From Hetaerina americana (taxonomy: Eukaryota; Arthropoda; Insecta; Odonata; Calopterygidae), in the NCBI GenBank assembly GCA_022747635.1, contig JAKTNV010000009.1:818501-882500 (forward strand): 64,000 bases of DNA. Direction: 5' to 3'. A program made the position numbers and the translations under genes. The notes under the pieces were generated by a model that saw only the letters and a list, made by a program, of their open reading frames with translations, was not told the origin of the DNA and made no database searches. This document shows positions 11,664 to 23,909 of this stretch, piece by piece; the stretch's first letter is position 1; each line of letters starts with the position of its first letter.

Positions 11664-12995
11664 CTACCTTGATCAAAAATTTCCCGGAATTTATTCAGAA
11701 AATTAAAAATACAAGTTTATTCATCTAAATCTATATTGTCCCCTTCAAAGTAATCCCCATCGACTGCAACACACTTATGCCAGCGCTTGATCCAATCCTC
11801 GAAACATTTTTTATATTCGGTTTTCGGTATGTCCATCAGTGCTTCCTGCGATTTTTCCATTACTTCCTCTCGGCTGCTAAAACCCGTTCCCCGTAATGGT
11901 TTTTTAACTCGATTGAACAGAAAGAAGTCACAGGGAGCCAAATGAGGTGAATTCGGTGGCTGTTGGATGGTATTTGTTGCATTTTTCGTCAAAAAATTAC
12001 GAATAATGATAGCACTGTGCGACGGTGCGTTATCATGGTGCAAAATCCACGAGTTTTCTGCCCACATTTCTGGTCTCTTTCGGCGAATTGCTTCACGCAA
12101 ACGTCTCATAACGCCCAAATAATACTCTTTGTTTACTGTCTGGCCTTCTGGCAAAAATTCATGATGCACTACACCGTTGTAATCCATGAAAACCGTCAGC
12201 ATTGCCTTCTTTTTTGACTGAAAACGACGTGGTTTTTTTGGTCTCGGCTCATTTGGTGAACGCCATTCACTTGCCTGATGTCTGGATTGCGTGTCGAACT
12301 CATAAACCCACGTCTCGTCTCCAGTAATGATCCTTTTGATGAATGTGGGATCGGATTCAGCCTCGCAAATCATGTCTTTTGCGACGTCAACACGGTCTCT
12401 TTTTTGCATGAAATTGAGGTCTTTTGGCACCAACTTTGCTGCTACACGACGGAAACCCAAATCATTAACCACAATGTCTTGGGCGGATCCATAGGCAATG
12501 TTCAAGTCCTCCGCTATTTCTCTGATGGTTAATTTGCGGTTATTGACCAACATTTCTTTTACTTTATCAATTTTTTCACCGACTTTCGATGTCGATGGTC
12601 TGCCACTGCGTTCATCATCTTCGATTGACTCACGACCACTTCTGAACCGCTCGTGCCACTGGTAAACGACCGTTTTTTTTAGAGAATCGTTGCCGAAACA
12701 CTTTTCCAACATTTCCAACGTCCGTGCGCCACTAAATCCGTTTTTTACGCAAAATTTAATACAAGTTCGTTGTTGCAAATTTAAATCCATTTCTGCAATA
12801 GTAAAAAATCGCCAACACACACAGAGATAGATGTACTCTTGGCTACGTAACTTTTGCAAATGTCAAGTTATGACACTAAGATTTAAAGGGAATATCAACA
12901 ACAGATGTACCAATTTAACAAAAAAAACAGAACTCAAATCGGAACGATGGGAGCGCCACACGGTGGTTATTCCGGGAACCTTTTGATCAAGGTAG
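11664..12995 (-). mobile_element. Mariner element, copy 1, apparently complete
   Basis: A 1,332-bp element bounded by inverted repeats that start CTACCTTGATCAAAA (11664-11678, mirrored at 12981-12995), with slight mismatch further in. TA dinucleotides at 11662-11663 and 12996-12997 fit the TA target duplication of the family. The two copies in this window share the CTA/TAG ends, which supports putting the boundary there; a boundary two or three bases further in, at CCTTGATC, cannot be excluded because TA also occurs there. It encodes one transposase on the minus strand. Confidence 0.9.
11717..12790 (-). CDS. Mariner transposase (DD34D), intact frame
   Basis: A 357-residue transposase for cut-and-paste movement in the nucleus. 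I chose the ATG at 12790 (MDLNLQQRTCIKF) because it begins the conserved N-terminal helix-turn-helix; the frame is open 23 codons further upstream to 12859, but that part is hydrophobic and unlike the family. Residues 1-110 carry the paired DNA-binding domain (VYQWHERFRSGRESIEDDER, then SGRPST). The catalytic Asp residues are visible at D158 (TGDETW), D253 (HHDNAPSH) and D288 (APCDFFLF), with 34 residues between the last two. One oddity is SPHL instead of the near-invariant SPDL (His283), which is not a catalytic position. It is slightly longer than the roughly 345 residues of well-known mariners. No stop or frameshift is present, so it may still be functional. Confidence 0.92.
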   Translation of the reverse strand: MDLNLQQRTCIKFCVKNGFSGARTLEMLEKCFGNDSLKKTVVYQWHERFRSGRESIEDDERSGRPSTSKVGEKIDKVKEMLVNNRKLTIREIAEDLNIAYGSAQDIVVNDLGFRRVAAKLVPKDLNFMQKRDRVDVAKDMICEAESDPTFIKRIITGDETWVYEFDTQSRHQASEWRSPNEPRPKKPRRFQSKKKAMLTVFMDYNGVVHHEFLPEGQTVNKEYYLGVMRRLREAIRRKRPEMWAENSWILHHDNAPSHSAIIIRNFLTKNATNTIQQPPNSPHLAPCDFFLFNRVKKPLRGTGFSSREEVMEKSQEALMDIPKTEYKKCFEDWIKRWHKCVAVDGDYFEGDNIDLDE

Positions 12996-12997
12996 TA

Positions 12998-14218
12998 TGC
13001 GTACGGGCGTTCAGTCTGCGAGGCGCCGTTTGCCGGGAGGCGTTCAAACACCATCATTCATCATGTCTAACTGGTGAAATCCGTGGGCTCATGATGGGTA
13101 TTTCAATTATATTAATGAGTTTAGAGTTAGTCCAGGGTATCTGACGCTAACGTCATTCTGAATATCCAAAAGGAAATTCGCAAGAAAATGTACGTGTTTT
13201 GAACCGACGAAATGAGCGCATGTCTTCCTTCTTCCCGTCCCTTCATTCCCTCTTCCAAGTGCACCCGGAATACTTCCCTCGAACAAAGCCATTTACGGTC
13301 ACACAAATCTATGGCGTACCTTCAAATAGAATGCGAGAGGTACTTCCACTTGCAAGAGTTTGTTTTTTCCGTCTTAGCGGCAGTAACATCCTTCCTGAAA
13401 CAGGCTAAGCAATTACCCTAATTGAAACTTCAGGCAGTAATATTCTTGAAGGAAGTGTAAATTGAAGTTAACTTGAATTTTTCGGAAACATGTTCCGATT
13501 AAGCTATCGCCCTCCGCTATTAGGCATTCCGGAGGGCCGTTGCTGGGGAGAAGGGTGGAGATCCAGGGAGGGGAACCAGATTTAACGATGACCGTGAATG
13601 CGAAGCGAATTCAGCCACCGGAAGTACGAAAGTATAGTGCCCATATGAAACGGAAATTGAGCTGTTGTGCTGCGATTAAGCATTGATTGGAAGCAAGGAG
13701 TATACCTACCCGAAATAATAAGATTTACAATCAGCGTTTGGGCCACCATCTCTCTTGCGTCTAAATGCGAGAGAGGAGGGCGACCCACTAACTGTCCGCC
13801 AATGCGCTCTATAAATACCATTAAAACTACGTCTGTTTTTCATGAATCACGATGGAATAAGTGAATTTTTCCTTCTCGCAGACACGGCGAATTTCCATCA
13901 CTAGCTTGTAGCATAATATACGCTGCTCTCACACCAATCAATACACTCTTCCCACAAATCACGAGAATTAAAGTAATCCGGGAAATTTGCAGCACAATGG
14001 ATCAAAAAATCAATAAAATACAAATTGGAAAGCTGTGTGCGCATTCGAAAAGGCTAAAATGGGGCAATCCGTATTGTTTTCACGGTATATTTTTCTATAA
14101 GAAAGCTCTCTTGATGATGAATTAATATGAGATGATTAAGCACCACGTTAAATTGCTGCCACTTTGAAAATACAAATAGCAGAACTTTTCCACTAATAAT
14201 GATTATTAATGTTACAAT
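12998..14218. other. Non-coding stretch
   Basis: No feature recognised. Short open frames at 13.2-13.4 kb have no domain. Confidence 0.6.
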
Positions 14219-14453
14219 TTCAGAGTGTAAAAATCATTCGCCTTGACTGGGATTCGAACCCAGATCCCTCAACATCCGGTCGAGTGCTTTAGCCACTTAA
14301 GCTACCGAGGCGTCCTCTTAAACTCTGAAATTTTGGGGCTTTCAAGGCGAATGATTTTTACACTCTGAAATTGTTGCATTGAAATGCACATTAGCGGATG
14401 ACTCCGTTTAAAAGTTACTGTTGCGGCATCTCCTGCAGTTTCTTTGGAATTAT
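14219..14453. repeat. SINE family 3, foldback pair
   Basis: A minus-strand tRNA-like head (GCCTCGGTAGCTTAAGTGGC on that strand, ending at the box B-like GGTTCGAATCCC) occupies about 14243-14313 and is followed by the first bases of its body (14219-14242). Right of it, at about 14340-14453, the SINE body is repeated in plus orientation. The result is a near-perfect 28-base inverted repeat (14219-14246 against 14339-14372). The full body, in the order TTTACACTCTGAAATTGTTGC to TTTCTTTGGAATT, matches the copy at 45.4 kb. Confidence 0.75.
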
Positions 14454-15394
14454 TAATGTTCATATTCCTCTAATAATAATTTTCAAGTAGAACACTGTAA
14501 ACTTGCACCTTGTAATTTTAAAGCAATGTCCATGACGTTGTGCCTTTTACTGGTTTATATAGCAATTTTCCATTTTTCAGATTATATAACTTGTTATATG
14601 ATAATAAATAATATTTAATTTAAGACTATTTTCTAGTTCACATCCTAATGTCATTTGAAAATCATTCTTTGCATTATTAAATACGATGTTTGTTCAAATT
14701 AATAGTTATGTTTATTAGGTATGGTTATGATTTTTTATTATTTTGAGTAAGGCCATTCAGTTATTCATACTTATCGGTTAATTTTTCACGGGGAAAAATA
14801 TTTAGCTTTACAGCAAAATTAATAGGTAAAAATACTTTATCATTAAATTAAATTGATAATCAATACCTGCTACATTGATATCCACCTAATCATGGTAAAC
14901 AGTTTCCATTTATTTTCCTGTAATAATCGTGCAGTATATAAAAGAAAACCACTGGAATGAGCTGCCATTTATTGGCCGGGTAAATGTCATGCATTGATAT
15001 TTTGTACGCATAAAGAAAAAAAATTAATCCAATGAGCATCTCAGGGGATATGGATGTGCATGTTATTATTTTACGTTACCCTAATTAGTACTTCTAATAC
15101 AATAAACTAAAATGTATTGACTTCAAAATGATGGCAGCAGTATCATCTGAGTTATTTTTTATATATTATTTAACTCTTTCATTCTCTCCCTAATCAGTTC
15201 CTTATCATAATTGGAATGATGCATGAAATATTTGTTTTGGTCAGTCCATTAAAACTGTTTTCGTTCTGTGGATTCCCCCGGACTATACTGAATAATGAAA
15301 ATATTTGTTTCCAGTAAAATAATCTTTTCTTCAGCCCAAATATCCATTATTCCAGTTTACTGGTTCTCACTTTTCCAAAGAACACAACTGTTTT
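14454..15394. other. AT-rich non-coding stretch
   Basis: No feature recognised. Confidence 0.6.
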
Positions 15395-16285
15395 TGGACA
15401 TATCAGAATCATACAGAATTGGTCAGAATAAGAGATTGGAATGTTAGGGCATTGTTAAGGACAGGAAAATTAGAAAATATTAAGCGAGATACGGAGAGAG
15501 GAAATATTCATACTTTATGGCTATGCCACGAGGAATGACCGCGGGAGAAAGTAATTGAGTTCTGCAGGAGACAGTCACACTTAGTTTAGGTATCACAAAA
15601 GACGTAGGTGTGCATGGAAAATTTCAGGTGACTCAGAAAAGTATCAGTTAGAATATATTTTGTTTGGCTTGTATTTAGGAACAGAGTGATCAATGCGCAC
15701 AGCTTCCCGGGAGCGGATGCGGACTCTGACCACAATTTAGTTGCTCTGAAGTGAAGCGTCCGTTTCAAAAGATAAGACAGGAGAGATGGTTCAAAAAATG
15801 GACTTTGGGTGTATAAACAGGAACGGGAAGAAAGGAGTATTGGTAGGCTTTAGAGAAAATTATGGCCAAAGAAAGGGAACTGGGCACTACAGAGGAGAAA
15901 TGGGAACGTACTATTCTACCCATGTGCTATAGAACAAATTCGTTCATCCATATTCGTATAAAGAATGTGAAAGCCACAAAGGTAACGATAGGCACTGCAA
16001 ATAGGAAAAAGAGAAGGAAGAGATGATTAGTAAGATACACGAGGGAGCGAATTAGAAGAATGAAAGGAAAGTTGGGTATAAGGAAGTATAAAAAGTTAAA
16101 TAGTTTATTCTCAAAAAAATGGCAAAGACTACATCATGTGAGGATTACAGAACAATAAGTTTGATATCCCAAGCAGCTAAAGTTGTTCTCCGGATCATTA
16201 ACAAAAGGATGGAGAGCAAGACAAATGATTGCTTAGGGGTTTGGGTTTAGGAAGGGGAGAGGGTCGCACCCAATCAACGTCCATC
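15395..16285 (+). pseudogene. RTE-type LINE fragment, decayed
   Basis: Scattered plus-strand segments match an RTE-type LINE in the right order. IRDWNVRALLRTGKLENIKR at about 15433-15490 is the endonuclease start. NAHSFPGADADSDHNLVALK at about 15690-15755 is the endonuclease end with its SDH motif. At about 16155-16265 the nucleotide sequence matches the reverse transcriptase start seen in the 20 kb and 25.5 kb copies (SLISxAAKVVLRI, then GFGFRKGRG). Large parts between are missing and several stops are present. Confidence 0.7.
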
Positions 16286-18214
16286 GTCCTGCTTCAGTGA
16301 CCATGCTTCCACGCCGTGCATAACTATCCTCCAAATCTAAGTTTTGATGAGCCGTATCCTAATATCCTCACCTAATGTCCCTGTCATCAATAATGAACTA
16401 TTGAAATGAGGTATGCTATGGGCCATTTTAATATTCAATAAGGGGCTCAAGCATAATGTACAACATTTAACTATGACTCTTAAGTGCGGTAGTTTTCAGT
16501 GCCTTAGTAGTCCATCAAAAAACCTACCTGATGCCTATAGACCACTGCTAGTAGTAATAATGTGTGCTTTAAAAAAATTGTGACCGTCTGTCGGTAAAGA
16601 TAATGGTAAATACGGTATTTCGGTAAAGACGTTTGTAATTAAAATAAAATTATTATCATTGCACTTAATTTATTATCCTGGGCACCTAAATGATAACACA
16701 GCATGCTTTAGTGTACCATTGACAGAATATTATTTTCCTGCATAGATCCCCATTAATATTATTTGTCTTACACTTACTTAGTTAAATACTTATTGAAAGG
16801 CTGTTTTGTTCATAATTTAGCGGCGAGGATGATTTTTATCACAAGGCCATTCAGGAGGTCATTAAAATGAAGCCATTTCAATAGAAAAGAAACTGCTGAT
16901 TTCAGTTCATCTGAACGAATTCCCTATGGAATCATTGCTGCGCAAAGAAACGTTTTAAACGCCACAGCAATGAAGGCGGAGGGAAAGAGAGCAAGGACGG
17001 TGTGGTCCCCCCCCCCCACATGGCTTAGCAATTAATAAAACGCCCCACACTTCTGCACTCGGAGAGCAGAGCGCGCTCCCGGGCCTTCCACGCAAAAAAG
17101 GGCGCCGGCAAAGGATTAACGCCTGTAAATCATCCGAGGAGCGGATATTGTTCAACTTAATATTTCAACAACTTGGCTCTTCCGCGTTTCAGCTGCACCG
17201 ACCGCCATCATCGCTTTTTTCCCCCAGCTCGAAACCTCGACGGAGTTAGATCGCCAATCTCTCCTCCTTTTACGACGGCGACGGAAATTAAAAGAAAGGC
17301 AGGGAAAAAAGATCGAATAAAAAGGGAGACGTCGCACCCCCGGTGGCGCCATCATATTTCCTTTCCCTCGGCGTCCGCTGAGAACAAAGAATTATCTAAT
17401 TAACTTTCGTTATAAGAGGGGACTCTTGATATACTGCCTCATTCCCACCCTCCCTCCCGTGGGTCCCATATAGTGGGGGCACTCGCGGGCGCGGAGGGGG
17501 TGGGGAGGGTAATGCGGAAGGGGGCGGAGGGGGGCCCAAGTTCGACCGCGGCCTTAAAATAGGGGGTGAAAAGGCAGGATACGGAGGGAAACTAAAGAGA
17601 AACTAGGAGAGGGCGGAGAAAGGCATTTTAAGGGGCGTGATGGTTGATCCTAAGCGGGCAAAGGATGAATAACCGAATGCGGTGCCGGAGCTAATGATAA
17701 AAAATGCGAAAGATTAAATATTAATGCGCCGGTCGAAACCCTGAATTTTGACTCGGATGCAGATATCAAATGAATGTTAGCGATACATTCTATTCCAGCG
17801 TGATGTCGTCAGAAAGAGGGAACCTCTGCATCTCCTTCAATGTTTCTTTATTTCACCGAGTTTCGAAGCACTGCGTACTGTTAAAGTCTCAAATTACCTT
17901 GGCACCATTTGAGTGATGACAAACCACCCTAAATCGATGCAACGAACTGATGCCAACGGCAATCAAAACTTTCGAGTTGCGAATTTCATGCTCTCTCTTG
18001 ACAACATGGACAAATTCCAAAATAAAACAAAGCATGATATTATCTAAGCATTCAATCACAAAATGTAAGGACATGGTCGGTTGACTGTTATTATGTACGA
18101 TACTTAATGCAGGAATAATATAAATCAACAAATGCAAAAAATACTTCTACAAAAAATGATGAACTGCTGTAACTCTCAACTTCCCATTAAAATATAACTA
18201 AATATCTGTCGTAT
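16286..18214. other. Non-coding region with GC/purine-rich island
   Basis: AT-rich from 16286 to about 16900. A GC-rich part with a C-run near 17008-17017 and a G-rich tract at about 17464-17540 follows. No coding motif recognised. Confidence 0.55.
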
Positions 18215-18495
18215 GGGTCGCGATAGTCTAGGGGTAAAGCATAGGACTACTTGTACCGGATGGGCCCGGGTTCGATTCCCGGGCAAGGCACTCTGGGCAC
18301 CTGCAGCTCCACCCAAGCTATGTGATTTTTCGGGTACCAGATCTTCCTAGGAAACCATAACCGGCACAGGGAAAGGAACTGGCCCCCCTACCCTGATGTG
18401 TGAATTTCACACGCCGTCAGGCTTAGTACTGGGTGAACTCTACCATCACCTACCAAACCTACCTTCGGGTTCATTACTGAGTTTATGGTTTTTAT
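18215..18495 (+). repeat. SINE family 1, full copy
   Basis: A tRNA-derived SINE. The head starts GGGTCGCGATAGTCTAGGGG and includes a box B, GGGTTCGATTCCCGGGC, which are the internal RNA polymerase III promoter elements. The body runs through CACTCTGGGCACCTGCAGC, ACCATAACCGGCACAGGG and ACCCTGATGTGTGAATTTC to a GAGTTTATGGTTTTTAT tail. The same body is found at 30.6, 36.8 and 43.2 kb. It is not a functional tRNA gene because the acceptor stem does not close and the body continues directly. Confidence 0.88.
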
Positions 18496-20265
18496 CTTTG
18501 GTGTGGCTTCAAATTATCGCATGAACAAGTGCACCATCACTGGGTGGGAGCGTATGAAATAAAACCAGGAGTGGCTCCTCGCTTTATTTCTCCTGTTGGC
18601 TGTTTTATAATAAAAAGAGATTTGGCACCCGATCATCTTTACTGGAGTAGAGCAGGGGGGAGAGAACTTTTGTCCTTGACCTGCGACTGAACGAATCCGA
18701 GGCCGAGCGGCTCAGAGCGCGGTGATCGACGGCTGCCTGCGGCTCCGGAAGGTTAGCAGGGTGGGCAATGTATTTTATCGTGCATCGCTGTCACTCAGGA
18801 CTCCTGGATCTCGGCCGCTGTGGTGAGGTTCCGAGAGGTCTCCCCATTTCACCCCGTTAGCAAAATGTCCCCGGGGGTAGAGAGAGGGTGCTGCAGCGGT
18901 TGCGGGAACCCCGGCCTGGCGAGCTGATGGGGTGTCCCATGGTCCCTAGAATGGTGGACAAGGCTGCGAAATACCCTTCCACGCCCTCCCGCGATACATC
19001 CGGCCCACCGCCATCGCCCCGAAGTTCCAATGGTTTCGGTCCATGATTTGCCTTTGGTGTGATTGGCATTTGGGCACGTCGATCACTTCCGGTTCACGTC
19101 AAGAGTGCAGTCGCCCTCGCGATCCGATGGCACTTTGTCTCCTCGGGCCGGAAGGGAGTCGACCACGAAAGGGTTTTTCTCACCCAGGGGCACAATCTCG
19201 CACGCCCCTCCGAGTGAAACGTCGCCGTGAATTTTCCAGTGCCTACATTGAGGCGCCCAGAGAAGGGGTTGGGGTGGAAACGGGAACAGGAATTTCAGAA
19301 ATAACTTTGCAGCTTCCACATAAAATAACTTATTTATTTTCTACTAGTTTCGCTACACTGTAGCATCTTCAGGAACGTACAAAAAGTACCCAGTATAGTA
19401 AACCCTTTTGGTCATTATAGGAATTGGAGTCGTAGCGCCTTGCCAATTCATGCAACGGTTTTAGTAATGGACGGCTGGTATGTTTAGTTGTGATTCCAAA
19501 ATCATTGCCAACTGCAGCATGCCTTCGATCGAGGAAATTCTTCTCGAAAATGGTAAACAACAAGGCAGGAGCATCTCAGATATCTGCCGCGTGTTGCACA
19601 ACGCTAGTGCGACCTAAAAAAACATCGCATCACGTAGAAACGTCAGAAAATTCCATGAATATTTTTCTGGAGTGCTTTGACGGTTTCCCCGTCACGTATT
19701 TTATCGTACTAAAAGTGAAAATACATCGGCCTTTAGTGGCACTTCCGGCCGAAACTCTCGATCTTCGGTCCTAACTTCAATTACGATCGTGATCGTGCAT
19801 TCCCTGTCATGACCCTCACCACAATTTCAGCGTCTCTATGTGGGACCAGTTCATTAGCATTACAAAAAATAGGGATCTATACCCCTTCCTGAACTCTAAC
19901 CACCATACGATGCACCCTTACTTTACGGTCATATAATAATATCACTACTTGGTAGCCAGTTACATCTTCACAAGCGGTATCCAGTTCAAATCACGGTTGA
20001 GGCACTCACGTTATTTCCTTCATTCGCAAAAACATTCGCGCCCACTTCTTACCCCTCAAAGCCACTATTCTCCATCTACGCCTTTTAGTCAACGCAAACA
20101 GAGCGAAGGAAATCGCATTCGCCACGCCCCAAGGAGCCATTCCGGTCACGAGAGGCGTGCTTCGGACCCACCAGAATCTTCGGTCGTCGCTGACCCTGAT
20201 CGATATATCGAAACAACACACCCCTACCACTAAAAGCAACAGCGTAGTTCAAAGCGTGACATAAA
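18496..20265. other. Non-coding region
   Basis: No gene recognised. At 19341-19373, on the minus strand, there is a structured motif (CTGAAGATG, 5-bp stem GCTAC/GTAGC, GAAAC) of the kind found near the ends of some retroelements; the surrounding minus-strand frame (about 19369-19563) has no domain I recognise. Confidence 0.5.
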
Positions 20266-22015
20266 TTATCCGACCCCATACCTTTCGGCGTCTAAGTTTA
20301 ATTCTACCGCGGACTCCCCGTTCCCCACTCGCACCCGAGCAGTTTGAGACATGTACAGGTTGCAGATTAGCCTCCTGTCCCTCAAATCTATTCCTATTTT
20401 CTTCAATATACTCATTTGTTTTTCCCAATTTACTCTATGAAACGCTTTTTTGAAATCCTTGAAACAGGCAAATACGTCCTGATTGTATTCTATAGTACTC
20501 TCGATTAGTGATCTCATTAGTGCAATGGCATCACGCGTACCTCTCCCCTTCCTAAACCCAAAATGGTCATCCCCAAAGTAATCATTTGCCTTACTCTCTA
20601 TCCTTTTGTTGATGATCCTGAGAATAACTTTAGCTGCAATGTAAATCAAACTTAATATTCTGTAGCCGTCACATTAGGTAGCCTTTACCTTTATCGGATT
20701 AGGAACTAACATCGTTCCCACAAAGTTCTTCCGGCCAGATTCCTTCCTCATAGATACTACGAATCAGCCCATATAGCCTCTTCCTCCCGCATTTTGCTAA
20801 ACCTTTCAGTAGTTCCGCAAGAAGATTGTCTACCCCCACGTCCTTATTTGGTTTCATCTCCCTTAATTCCCTTCCTATCTCATCGTCGAGTATGGCTGGA
20901 CCTACGCTATCTTCCTCCACGTCAGGTCCTCTTTCTATGTCTAACATTGTTGACTTCATTTCGTTAACATAAAGTTTTTCTATATAATTCCATCTTTCTT
21001 GGATCTTCTCTGGTTAAGTAGTATTTCCTCCGGCTGATCTAACGGTCAATACAGATTTTGCCTTCTTACTTCCCGACAGTGTTTTAATCTTCTTGCATAG
21101 CGCACGAATTTCACCCTTCTTCTGCTAACTCTCTATATCCCTGCATTGTGCCCAACACCGCGCTTATTTTTCTTAATTTATTGTCCTAGTTTATTATTTA
21201 ACTCTTTGTACTTCCTTTTGCCTAACTCTGTGTTAACATTATTCCATTTCCTCCTTTCATCCATCTTCGTTATCATCTCATCCGATATCCATGGTTTTCT
21301 TGTCCTTTTTCTATTAACGATTCCTAAAGTTTCTTTTATGGCCTTCGATATCCCTCTCCTGATACATTACCATTTTTCTTCGGTAGTACTCAGGTTTCTA
21401 CTGTCATCCATGATTTTCTCTATAGCCTGCTGATAGTCCTTCCTTGTCAATCATTTAATGCTTCTACATTCCATTTCCTATCACGCTTACCCTGCCGTAT
21501 GTTTCTGAATTGGACGCTGCATGCAATGAATTTTGTCTATGCCTTTTGTGGTGTCTAAACCAAGTGTTGGTGATGACTAGCCCCTTTCTCCTGTAGAACT
21601 CAACGGCTTTCTCCCTGCGGTCATTCCTCGTGCCTAAACTGTAGTCCCCGACCTCATCACCATCTCTTCCTTCGCCAACCGTCGCATTCCAATCCCCCAT
21701 CACTATCAAATGTTTCCCTGCGGGAACACACGCGATTATGTCCTCTAACTGATCGTATATCCAATCGATCACTTCCTCTGTATGGTTGCTCGGTGGCATG
21801 TATACCTGAATAATGACCAAGTTCGTCGGATCTGCTTTCTTTTCTACTAGTAATATTCTATCCGTTACCTGTTCTATGTTGACTACGCTTCTTCCTACCT
21901 CTTCATTTAATATTGTGGCAACCCCTCATAGCCTCTCGTCCCCTCCGCTGTGTATTACTCTATAATTATCACTCCAGGAATCCCCGCTATCCTTCCATTT
22001 CACCTCCCATGGACC
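20266..22015 (-). pseudogene. RTE-type LINE: endonuclease, linker and reverse transcriptase start
   Basis: A 5'-truncated minus-strand RTE-type LINE in several frames. About 22010-21480: endonuclease, with WKDSGDSWSDNYRVIHSGG, VIIQVYMPPSNHTEEV, MGDWNATVGEGRDG and GLVITNTWFRHHKRH; these match RTE/BovB-type endonucleases. About 21320-20960: linker, with KYKELNNKLR. About 20960-20700: LDIERGPDVEEDSVGPAIL and MKPNKDVGVDNLLAELL, corresponding to the PGxDG region. About 20649-20270: reverse transcriptase, with KVILRIINKRIESK, HFGFRKGRGTRDAI, FKDFKKAFHRVNW and LICNLYMSQTARVRVG. The frame ends before the YADD block, so the catalytic centre is absent. The asp that should stand in the FxDxxKAF motif is displaced by Lys. 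Confidence 0.85.
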
Positions 22016-23447
22016 TGAAGTATGAATAAATACATATAGCTTCATTAACATTAATGATTTGACCAGCTTATAACAGGACATATGAATATCCCTTCTGCAA
22101 TTCAAATATAGTGGACAAGTGCACGAACGCATGCATTTAAGCACTGACTGAAGCATTTTCAATAATCAACGTAAATGGCGAGCAAGTTATTAACAAATAA
22201 CAAGGTGGGTAGAATTTTTAGATTTTATCTGAATTCAGGTAATTTTCCGTACGTAATGGCATTGTTTTTTAAACATCAAATATACCTTCGAAATTATAGA
22301 ATTGTACTTGATCGGATATTCGACGCAGTATAACGAACGAGCACTCCTCATTCCTCGACCTAATTTCCATTATTTTGGTGCCAGTTTCCAATTCCTCATT
22401 CATCAATCTCTACCCCATTCCCAGCCCACTATTTTGTTTTGGCTTCACAGAATCATTCCTTTCCCATTTTTCCCGATTCCCAAGGCCAACGATCTTGCAT
22501 CTTGCCACGCTCCGGCAGCATAATATTTCTACGTTACCATCACTTAAGAAAATTCATAAGTAATTACAGACCGAATAACCTTCGGGACGGTCAAGTCTTC
22601 GTGCATTACAGGAACGGAGAACTCCAGGGTTCTTGCGGGGCTATTTCATGGGGGCCCAACGATTATAGTGGGTCGGCTCCTCCTGGGCCAATGTGGCATC
22701 ATCAATTATGTTGGTGAGAACGGAAGTTATGCGCCGCGCCATTATGGATGCAAGGAAATTCCACTTAATCGCGCCTGACTCCGCGGTTTTCATAAATAAT
22801 AAATTCCGGTGAATTCTTCCGAGCCGCAGAACCAAAAGCAATGCAAAAGTAAAAAAGTGAAAAGTGTGTTTTGGGCGTAAGGAAGAGGGGGGAGGAGTGT
22901 GCGAGGCCCCCTCAACGATTGCCCCGGTCGCCCCGGCCCTCTCTCGCCGGAGGGCCGGGCGGAACAGCAAAAGGCTGACGAGGAAATAATTAAAGCGAAG
23001 TTTATCGCTGTGAATGGATGTGGTGCACCGTGGAATGAAAAGTATGCATAGTCAATGCGCAATGAAAATTAAAGTAATAGCTGTGTTGCTGAATCCCGCA
23101 GCAGGTGTGGGTTAGTGGATCGGGAAAGGAGATGAGATGAATAATGAATGTGATAGGATGATTTTCGTTTCTCTGGAATGAAAACTTTCTTTTAATCAAT
23201 GTGTAAATCATCCAAGAATTATGTCATGAGAATAACATGAGCCCCATGTCATGAGAAGAACAGCCTAAATAATTATTATTATTATGCCGGTGGAGTATGC
23301 CTCTGGAAAATGATTTACGATGGTTTTAATATTAAGTAAGCGGTCACAGAGCAAGGCATTTTCTTCATTAATTATGTTCCAAACTTCAAACTTTTCAGCT
23401 TAGTGTTGACGAAACTCTGTAACAACCTTTTCATTAACTTGATCACA
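22016..23447. other. Non-coding region
   Basis: No feature recognised. A TTATTATTATTATG run lies at 23272-23285. Confidence 0.55.
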
Positions 23448-23775
23448 GAAGATCAGGACGTTGCAGTGGCTAAAGTACTGGCTTCCCAACCAAAGAAGCC
23501 GAGTTCGAATGCTAGAGAGAGCAAATATTTTTCACTGTAATCACTATCCCTAACTATTTGAGGTGCTTTGTGGAGAGCACTTAGAGTGAATACACCGTCC
23601 GTCGGATGGAACATTAAACTGTTTGATCCCTTGGCGTTTTTCGTTGAAGAGTAGGCTAATGGCGACGCCATATTTCTCTCCACCCTTCATCCTTTCCTGT
23701 CCTTCTCTAATGGCGCCAATTACCTCGGCTATCGCTCGCCTCCCCTCAAAACTACTGCTACCCTATCACAGCTGC
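23448..23775 (+). repeat. SINE family 4, copy a
   Basis: A tRNA-like head (GCAGTGGCTAAAGTACTGGC, then GCCGAGTTCGAATGCTAG) is followed by a body that shares GTAGGCTAATGGCGACGCC and GGCGCCAATTACCTCGGC with the copy at 47.1 kb. This supports one diverged family. Confidence 0.6.
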
Positions 23776-23909
23776 CAGTGCCGAATCAGATGGATAAAAT
23801 TAGTAGCGTGCCCCAAATATTAGGGGAGCTATGCTGGAAGTCACTCACGGAGCTAGGGTTAAATTACAAATTAAATTTCTTTCATAAATTGGAAAAAATG
23901 GCGTCTCTT

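Noticed and set aside
18215..18290. Possible tRNA gene
   Set aside because: Internal promoter boxes are present but the acceptor stem does not close and the sequence runs straight into the SINE body. The same holds at 7.6, 14.2, 24.6, 31.4, 32.2, 36.8 and 45.5 kb.
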